Of a stretch of 30,868 nucleotides of DNA, positions 26,114 to 30,868 are shown piece after piece (position 1 is the stretch's first letter; every line of letters begins with the position of its first letter). The notes beneath the pieces are model-generated. The model did not search any database. It was not told where the DNA came from and saw only the letters and a list, made by a program, of their open reading frames with translations. The stretch lies in contig DGDX01000093.1 of assembly GCA_002385665.1 (NCBI GenBank), forward strand, positions 1-30,868. Direction: 5' to 3'. Origin of the DNA: Firmicutes bacterium UBA3941 (lineage in GTDB: Bacteria; Bacillota; Clostridia; Caldicoprobacterales; UBA3941). The position numbers and the translations under genes were made by a program.

Positions 26114-26305
26114 TTAAAGGGCCCTTTCTATTCTTCCTGACTTGATGCACTGAGTGCATACCTTGACAGTTTTAGGGCTGCCGTTGACTATGGCCTTTAC
26201 TTTTTTTATGTTTGGTTGCCAAAATCTATTGGTTTTTCTGTTAGAGTGACTAATGGTTTTGCCGGATATTTTTCCTTTTTCACATATATCACATACTCTT
26301 GCCAT
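26114..26305 (-). CDS. rpmB: 50S ribosomal protein L28
   Basis: 63 residues on the minus strand, the only gene in this direction. MARVCDICEKG, SHSNRKTNRFWQPNI and VCTQCIKSGRI are typical L28 blocks. Two CxxC pairs (CDIC and CTQC) suggest the zinc-binding form of L28. It is a component of the large ribosomal subunit. A strong AAGGAGG site lies just upstream (in minus direction, 26312-26318), and a near-consensus promoter about 70 bases further. The opposite orientation next to spoVM matches B. subtilis. Confidence 0.96.
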   Translation of the reverse strand: MARVCDICEKGKISGKTISHSNRKTNRFWQPNIKKVKAIVNGSPKTVKVCTQCIKSGRIERAL

Positions 26306-26377
26306 TTCCTACACCTCCTTAAAAAAACAATGGCGTATAAGATTCATGTGGACTACTTAAACTAAGCAAACACAAAC

Positions 26378-26406
26378 ATTGTACCACTAAGAAGATAATT
26401 TGACAA
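26378..26406 (-). promoter_or_regulatory. Promoter of rpmB
   Basis: On the minus strand TTGTCA (26406-26401) and TACAAT (26383-26378) are exactly 17 bases apart, with TGG just before the -10. Each box is one base from consensus. The leader to rpmB would be about 65 bases. Confidence 0.8.
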
Positions 26407-26563
26407 GAAAAAGTGGAATATAAACTGGGAATTTAGGCGGTAACAAATTCATTAGTTCGCAGGAATTGCAGTTTAATATGGCCCGGGGCTTTGTTTGTAG
26501 GATTCGGAAGTTCTTATTATGTTATAACTGTATCCATAAAGTAGTACTCGAGTTTATTTATGC
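26407..26563. other. Intergenic stretch without recognisable genes
   Basis: The 407-base gap between rpmB and the permease genes holds two divergent promoters at its sides. This middle part shows no credible short gene, RNA gene or strong repeat by eye. It marks the end of gene-order conservation with Bacillus. Confidence 0.5.
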
Positions 26564-26592
26564 TTGCCAAAATGAGTCAATGGGTATATAAT
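26564..26592 (+). promoter_or_regulatory. Promoter of the saccharide ABC transporter operon
   Basis: TTGCCA (26564-26569) and a perfect TATAAT (26587-26592) are 17 bases apart, a near-consensus sigma-A promoter. Transcription should start near 26599, giving a leader of about 115 bases. Confidence 0.75.
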
Positions 26593-26603
26593 TAATTCAC
26601 TGA

Positions 26604-26616
26604 GTAAGCTGCTTAC
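26604..26616 (+). promoter_or_regulatory. Palindrome at the transcription start, possible operator
   Basis: GTAAGC-T-GCTTAC is a perfect 13-base inverted repeat placed just after the expected start site of the transporter promoter, a usual place for a repressor site. No regulator gene is visible nearby. Confidence 0.45.
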
Positions 26617-26712
26617 CATTTTTTATGACTTGTAATAGTTATCAGTTTTGATAAAGCAATATAATTGACAATCCATACGTACTAGGCAGAGAACAAGGGG
26701 GAATTGTAGATT

Positions 26713-27669
26713 ATGGCTACAAATCGATCACTAAGTAGGCCTCATGGCAGAACTGACCTAAAAAAGGAGATATGGCGTAATAGATATTTTTATCTTATGC
26801 TTCTGTTACCAATGGCTTTTTTTATAATCTTTAAATACCTTCCCCTCTACGGTTTACAACTTGCTTTTAAGGAATATATGCTAAATAAAGGGATTACGGG
26901 AAGCCCCTGGATAGGTTTTGACCATTTCAAGCGTATGACTGTTGAACCGGAATTCTTTGTTGCTTTTAAGAATACCATCATAATATCCCTTTATAGAATC
27001 ATTTTTGGCTTTCCAGTACCGATAATATTAGCCTTGATGATCAACGAAGTATATTTCAATCGTTTCCGTAGATTTACTCAAACCATTCTAACCTTTCCTC
27101 ACTTTTTATCCTGGGTTATAGTTTCAGGCCTTGTCCTTAATATGTTTGGGGATAGTGGTGTTATCAAGAAGCTTGTTGCTCTTTATTCTCCCGAAATGGC
27201 AACGAACTGGAACATGCTTTATTCCAAGGCCTCTTTTAGATCCTTCCTCATCATAACGGATATATGGAAAGAGGCAGGCTGGGGAACAATCATATATCTT
27301 GCTGCAATAGCAGGAATAGATCCTTCGTATTATGAAGCAGCTACCATTGATGGATGCAATAGGCTGCAGAAGGTATGGCATATAACCATTCCAGGAATTA
27401 TGGGGATTATTGTGATTCAACTTCTACTCCGTGTCGGTTGGGTAATGGAGGCAGGTTTTGACCAGATCTTTAATCTATATACACCACCAGTATATCCCGT
27501 GGCTGATATCCTAGATACATATGTTTATCGTATTACCTTTGGACGTGGTGTTTCAATGGATATGGGATTCCCTACTGCAGTAGGTTTGTTTAAAAACGTT
27601 ATCAATTTTGCGCTTATAATGACCGCAAACGCAATTGCCAGGCGTGCAGGTCATGACGGTATAATTTAA
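26713..27669 (+). CDS. Saccharide ABC transporter permease, LplB/YtcP type
   Basis: 318 residues with about six membrane segments. The start of the hydrophobic part (YLMLLLPMAFFIIFKYLPLYG, near 27-47) and the line GLQLAFKEYM are typical of LplB-like permeases. The EAA loop reads YYEAATIDGCNRLQKVWHITIPG (about 210-232) and would contact the ATPase. It forms the membrane channel together with the second permease encoded 14 bases downstream. This subfamily usually handles complex saccharides; the exact sugar cannot be read from sequence. The ATG follows an AAGGGGG site. Confidence 0.92.
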   Translation: MATNRSLSRPHGRTDLKKEIWRNRYFYLMLLLPMAFFIIFKYLPLYGLQLAFKEYMLNKGITGSPWIGFDHFKRMTVEPEFFVAFKNTIIISLYRIIFGFPVPIILALMINEVYFNRFRRFTQTILTFPHFLSWVIVSGLVLNMFGDSGVIKKLVALYSPEMATNWNMLYSKASFRSFLIITDIWKEAGWGTIIYLAAIAGIDPSYYEAATIDGCNRLQKVWHITIPGIMGIIVIQLLLRVGWVMEAGFDQIFNLYTPPVYPVADILDTYVYRITFGRGVSMDMGFPTAVGLFKNVINFALIMTANAIARRAGHDGII

Positions 27670-27683
27670 GGAGGTGACGTGAG

Positions 27684-28601
27684 GTGGCTGATGCAACACA
27701 TAAATCTTCCTTGGATATAAAAGTTCCAAAAAGGAATCGCATTCGCAGGTTTAGTATTGGGGATGCAATACTAATTATTATAATGTCGCTTCTCTCATTG
27801 TCAGTTATATTACCTTTTTATAACGCTGTTTTGGTATCAATGGTACCCCAAACAGTTTATGTTAGATCACCTTTACTTCTGTGGCCTAAAGAGGTTATTT
27901 GGGACAACTATAGGTTTATTTTTGATTTTCGTTTGATATGGTACGGTATAGGGAATTCAGTATTTATAACTGTGGCAGGTACATTATACAGTATGCTGCT
28001 TACGGTTCTGTGTGCATATGCCTTAACTAAGGATATACCGGGAAGACGATTTGTTAGATTCTTAATAGTCTTTACCATGTATTTCTCAGGTGGTATCATT
28101 CCCTACTTCTTAATTATTAACGGCCTGGGATTAACTAACAGTCTTTGGTCAATGATCTTACCTACAGGAATAAATGTTTTTTATATGCTGATTGTTTCAA
28201 ACTTTTTTACCGGAATACCTCCATCTCTTGAAGAATCAGCGAAAATAGATGGGGCAGGAGATTTTACTATCTTGATTCGTATCATTCTTCCCCTTTCCCT
28301 GCCGATACTAGCTACTTTTGCACTTTATTATGCGGTAGATAAATGGAATGAGTGGTGGCATGGACTTTTGTTCATAAGAAAGGTAGAAAAACAGCCCCTT
28401 CAATTGATACTAAGGCAAATAATTCAGGATGCACAGTTTCTAAGCCAACAGCTATTACCAGGACAAGAAAAGCCTGATGTATACGGAGATTCCATTAAAA
28501 TGGCTGCTGTTGTGGTTACTATGTTTCCTATAATGATGCTATATCCCTTCCTACAACGATATTTTCTTTCAGGTTTAACGCTGGGAGCAGTTAAGGAATA
28601 A
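27684..28601 (+). CDS. Carbohydrate ABC transporter permease, LplC type
   Basis: 305 residues, about six membrane segments. The GTG start at 27684 has a perfect AAGGAGGTGA site 6 bases upstream. The EAA loop reads EESAKIDGAGDFTILIRIILPLSLP (about 187-211). The C-terminus ends LQRYFLSGLTLGAVKE, a very common ending of this permease family (YF..G...GAVKG type). It pairs with the upstream permease as the second half of the channel. No ATP-binding protein gene is in view, so it probably relies on a shared MsmX-type ATPase encoded elsewhere. Confidence 0.93.
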   Translation: MADATHKSSLDIKVPKRNRIRRFSIGDAILIIIMSLLSLSVILPFYNAVLVSMVPQTVYVRSPLLLWPKEVIWDNYRFIFDFRLIWYGIGNSVFITVAGTLYSMLLTVLCAYALTKDIPGRRFVRFLIVFTMYFSGGIIPYFLIINGLGLTNSLWSMILPTGINVFYMLIVSNFFTGIPPSLEESAKIDGAGDFTILIRIILPLSLPILATFALYYAVDKWNEWWHGLLFIRKVEKQPLQLILRQIIQDAQFLSQQLLPGQEKPDVYGDSIKMAAVVVTMFPIMMLYPFLQRYFLSGLTLGAVKE

Positions 28602-28612
28602 CCGGATCTTGT

Positions 28613-28643
28613 GTAAAACCCGGTGTTATAGCACCGGATTTAC
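28613..28643 (+). other. Hairpin between permease and solute-binding protein genes
   Basis: GTAAA-AC-CCGGTG pairs with CACCGG-A-TTTAC around a six-base loop. No T run follows, so it is not an intrinsic terminator. It may protect or set the ends of processed mRNA, raising the level of the binding protein relative to the permeases. Confidence 0.6.
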
Positions 28644-28692
28644 AATATATAACTATATATGGTGACAAAAATGAAAGGAGTGTCTCAAAATT

Positions 28693-30345
28693 ATGTCAAC
28701 TAAAAGGCTATTTTGTTTAATAGTTGCAATGGTTTTATTGTTGGGTATCATTGCTGGTTGTGGAACAGGCAAGGAACCTGACAAGACTGATCCTGCAGAT
28801 CCTGGTGATAAAGAAGTAGTAGATAAGGATAAGGACAAGGAAGATGAGGATGAACCCTCAACTTCAGATCGGGAAATTATTACTGTTTCAATGAACGTAA
28901 TGGATGCCGAGAAGAACGGCAATAACCCAAAAATGGATTACGTTAAGGAAAAATTCGGTCTCGAGTTCGAGTATTGGCCTGTAAACTGGGGTGATTGGAA
29001 CGAAAAGATCAATAACTGGATAAGTGTTAACGATACCCCAGACCTTATATGGTGGGATCTAAAGGGTGCCCAGTCCAACCAGTACAAGACCTGGGCAAAA
29101 CAAGGCGCCTTCAAGCCTATACCATATGATCTGATAGCCAAGTATCCCAATCTCCAAGACCGGGTTGACAACATGGAATCATTCAAGCACCTGGAGGTTG
29201 ATGGTGAATTGTATGCTTGGCCTTCCTCAAGAAGGTACGATCCAATGGTTAAGAATACATATTCCTCTGTTTGGATCTACCGCAGGGATTGGGCTAAAGC
29301 TGTTGGACTCTACAATGAGGACGATATCTATGAATGGGAAGAATGGAAGAATCTCATTAAGACAGTTATAGAAAAAGATCCAGGTGGCAATGGTGCCGGA
29401 AATACAGCTGGTCTGGTTATGCCTCCATGGGCATTCCCACATGCACCGGTACTCTTCATAGGATCTGTTCCTGCAGAAGGTAATGAAACCTGTGCATATA
29501 TCAAGGTAGATGGCGAGTGGGTATGGCCACCGACCTTGGACAGCTATAAAGAAGAAGTTGTTGAAACCTGGCAGATGTACCAGGATGGCCTCATCTGGAA
29601 GGACAATATGGGCTTTAGCGGTGGTGAAGATGAAGAACTGTTTAAGGCCGGACGCGCCTTTGCCAGATACCAGGGCGGTGTAGGTGTATATAATAACTTC
29701 AGTAAGGAAATGTTAGAAAATGGAGTTATTGAAAAAGATACAGATATGGGTCCCGCTATTGTTAAGGATCGAAATGGCGATGTTTGGTTGACCCAAACCG
29801 AGGATTATTGGACAGTTACCGCATTTTCCAATAAGGTTGACGATGAAAAGATGGATCGTATCCTTGAATTCTGGGATTTCCTGAACTCTGAGGAAGGATT
29901 ACTTTTCAACGAATTGGGATTTGAAGGTAAAGACTATGAAATCGATGCCAACGGTGAAGTTAAGGTGCTATGGGAAATCGATCCAGAAACCAACAGATAT
30001 GTAAGCCCATATGCAGATTATGCCTTTGGTGCATTTACACCTGCTACCTTAGTACCTGAGATCAATCATACCGCCATGGAATTTGGTATCAATGAACATA
30101 TAAGCTTGTATGAGAAATTGAACAAGCTGAACTTTAAGGTTAAGCCTGTAAATTACGATATGGCTTTCTTCTCCGCTCCTGAAAAGGATAAATACGGCAA
30201 CTTTGGTATGGATGCGAAAACTAAACTATCAGAGATAATCGCTAATCCAAATGCTGATCCTGCTGCTGAGTGGGAAGCATGGGTAGAATCCATGATGCCA
30301 AGAGTTCAGCCAATATTGGATGAATTAAACGAAGGTCTCAAGTAA
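28693..30345 (+). CDS. Saccharide-binding lipoprotein of the ABC transporter (LplA/YtcQ type)
   Basis: 550 residues. A lipoprotein signal (lipobox IAGC, modified Cys near residue 23) is followed by a very acidic, Asp/Glu/Lys-rich linker (about 27-58) that holds the domain off the membrane. The remainder is a large cluster-type extracellular solute-binding domain (about 60-550), rich in tryptophan and tyrosine, with VDGELYAWP and TPDLIWWD-type blocks common to LplA-like proteins. It should capture an oligosaccharide outside the cell and hand it to the two permeases. The start has AAAGGAG 10-15 bases upstream. The gene is closed by a strong terminator. Confidence 0.92.
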   Translation: MSTKRLFCLIVAMVLLLGIIAGCGTGKEPDKTDPADPGDKEVVDKDKDKEDEDEPSTSDREIITVSMNVMDAEKNGNNPKMDYVKEKFGLEFEYWPVNWGDWNEKINNWISVNDTPDLIWWDLKGAQSNQYKTWAKQGAFKPIPYDLIAKYPNLQDRVDNMESFKHLEVDGELYAWPSSRRYDPMVKNTYSSVWIYRRDWAKAVGLYNEDDIYEWEEWKNLIKTVIEKDPGGNGAGNTAGLVMPPWAFPHAPVLFIGSVPAEGNETCAYIKVDGEWVWPPTLDSYKEEVVETWQMYQDGLIWKDNMGFSGGEDEELFKAGRAFARYQGGVGVYNNFSKEMLENGVIEKDTDMGPAIVKDRNGDVWLTQTEDYWTVTAFSNKVDDEKMDRILEFWDFLNSEEGLLFNELGFEGKDYEIDANGEVKVLWEIDPETNRYVSPYADYAFGAFTPATLVPEINHTAMEFGINEHISLYEKLNKLNFKVKPVNYDMAFFSAPEKDKYGNFGMDAKTKLSEIIANPNADPAAEWEAWVESMMPRVQPILDELNEGLK

Positions 30346-30359
30346 ATATTACTTAACTC

Positions 30360-30393
30360 AAAAAACCTGGTAGAATTTCTACCAGGTTTTTTT
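30360..30393 (+). terminator. Strong intrinsic terminator after the transporter operon
   Basis: AAAACCTGGTAG (30362-30373) pairs with CTACCAGGTTTT (30379-30390) around a tiny loop and is followed by TTT. The symmetric A and T runs could also let it work from the other side, but no gene converges here. Confidence 0.9.
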
Positions 30394-30590
30394 GGAGTAT
30401 TTTATTCTATAATTTAAGGTAAAAATGTTGCATAGAATCCTATTACAAATACTCCACATTCAATAATACTAACAAAGGATGTGGGGTTCATAGATAATTT
30501 ATCTCCTAACAAAATAGTAAATAAACGAAAGATGCCTGTTTTTCCTTGTTATATTTGGATAAATATTTTAAGATAAATAATACAGAGCAG
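30394..30590. other. Intergenic stretch before the glycoside hydrolase gene
   Basis: AT-rich, with no credible short gene. It holds one inverted repeat, ACTCCACAT (30451-30459) with ATGTGGGGT (30479-30487), a nine-pair stem with one G-T pair and a 19-base loop, of unknown meaning. A weak promoter-like TTGGAT lies at 30555. Confidence 0.4.
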
Positions 30591-30604
30591 TGGAAACGCT
30601 AAAA
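30591..30604 (+). promoter_or_regulatory. Catabolite-response-element-like site
   Basis: The 14 bases starting TGGAAACGCT fit the cre consensus TGNAANCGNWNNCW at all but one fixed position (A for C near the end). It lies 70 bases before a sugar-related gene, where CcpA control would make sense. Confidence 0.4.
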
Positions 30605-30674
30605 TATTATTTTATCATGAAAGATTTTCCTTTAGAGCGTGTTAGGCTTTGAAGAGATTGGGAGGGTAAAGCTA

Positions 30675-30868
30675 ATGGTAGATTATAAACGCTTTAGAGA
30701 TTGTCCTATGGAATATCGTTCTGCACCGTTCTGGTCATGGAACCACAAAATGGGAAAGGATGAAATCATTCGACAAATTCATCAGATGTACAAGCAAGGC
30801 ATAGGCGGGTTTTATATGCATCCCAGAGGCGGGCTCATGGATGAATACCTTGGTGAGGACTTTATGAA
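30675..30868 (+). CDS. Glycoside hydrolase-like protein, N-terminal part (runs off the window)
   Basis: 64 codons are visible. The ATG follows a GGGAGGG site (30659-30666). The peptide has FRDCPMEYRSAPFWSWNHKM, then a helix EIIRQIHQMYKQGIGGFYMH and PRGGLMDEYLGEDFM. The PFWSWN opening with a QGIGGFYMHPRGGL-type block is typical of the N-terminal region of large glycoside hydrolases related to the GH106 alpha-L-rhamnosidases. Catalytic residues lie beyond the window. It has no signal peptide, so it probably acts in the cytoplasm on imported oligosaccharides from the transporter upstream. The exact family and substrate remain open. Confidence 0.7.
   Translation, partial: MVDYKRFRDCPMEYRSAPFWSWNHKMGKDEIIRQIHQMYKQGIGGFYMHPRGGLMDEYLGEDFM

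Overview
The window looks like a chromosomal segment of an endospore-forming, low- to mid-G+C Gram-positive bacterium, most likely a member of the Clostridia. The signs are a short but clear spoVM gene, remA, the prpC-prkC phosphatase/kinase pair, strong AGGAGG-type ribosome binding sites, lipoproteins with Gram-positive lipoboxes, and a housekeeping gene order shared with Bacillus subtilis. Almost every gene is on the + strand; the exception is rpmB. I see no rRNA, tRNA, CRISPR array, prophage or insertion sequence.

Region 1 (1-7842): after the C-terminal end of ligA comes a probable seven-gene operon. It encodes a membrane-anchored transglutaminase-like protein with duplicated extracellular modules, an Asp/Glu-type racemase, a stand-alone adenylation enzyme, a small carrier protein, an AlgI-type MBOAT acyltransferase, an SGNH-like membrane-anchored protein and a lipoprotein. 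It closes with an intrinsic terminator. The logic resembles dlt (D-alanylation of teichoic acids): activate an amino acid, load it on a carrier, pass it across the membrane, attach it outside. The parts are not the canonical Dlt parts, however. The adenylation pocket lacks the DltA-type cysteine and has a lysine, a racemase is built in, and the SGNH motif has Cys in place of Ser. This is the best candidate for an under-described system here.

Region 2 (7843-10822): a monocistronic secreted peptidoglycan amidase with four peptidoglycan-binding repeats. Its catalytic domain is split by a long coiled-coil insertion. The upstream region is rich in operator-like repeats.

Region 3 (10890-26103): a long conserved housekeeping cluster, yicC-remA-gmk-rpoZ-coaBC-priA-def-fmt-(yugP)-rsmB-rlmN-prpC-prkC-rsgA-rpe-(58-aa membrane ORF)-spoVM. 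It meets rpmB, on the opposite strand, at a shared bidirectional terminator. It links nucleotide and CoA metabolism, replication restart, translation start, rRNA modification, ribosome maturation and Ser/Thr signalling. Compared with the Bacillus order, a zinc peptidase gene sits between fmt and rsmB, and a small membrane ORF sits where thiN would be.

Region 4 (26560-30868): conservation with Bacillus ends after rpmB. A promoter with a palindrome drives two LplB/YtcP-type permeases and a lipoprotein solute-binding protein, with no ATPase gene in view. After a strong terminator, a glycoside-hydrolase-like gene with a cre-like site upstream begins and runs off the window. This suggests a plant- or polysaccharide-derived saccharide uptake and degradation locus.
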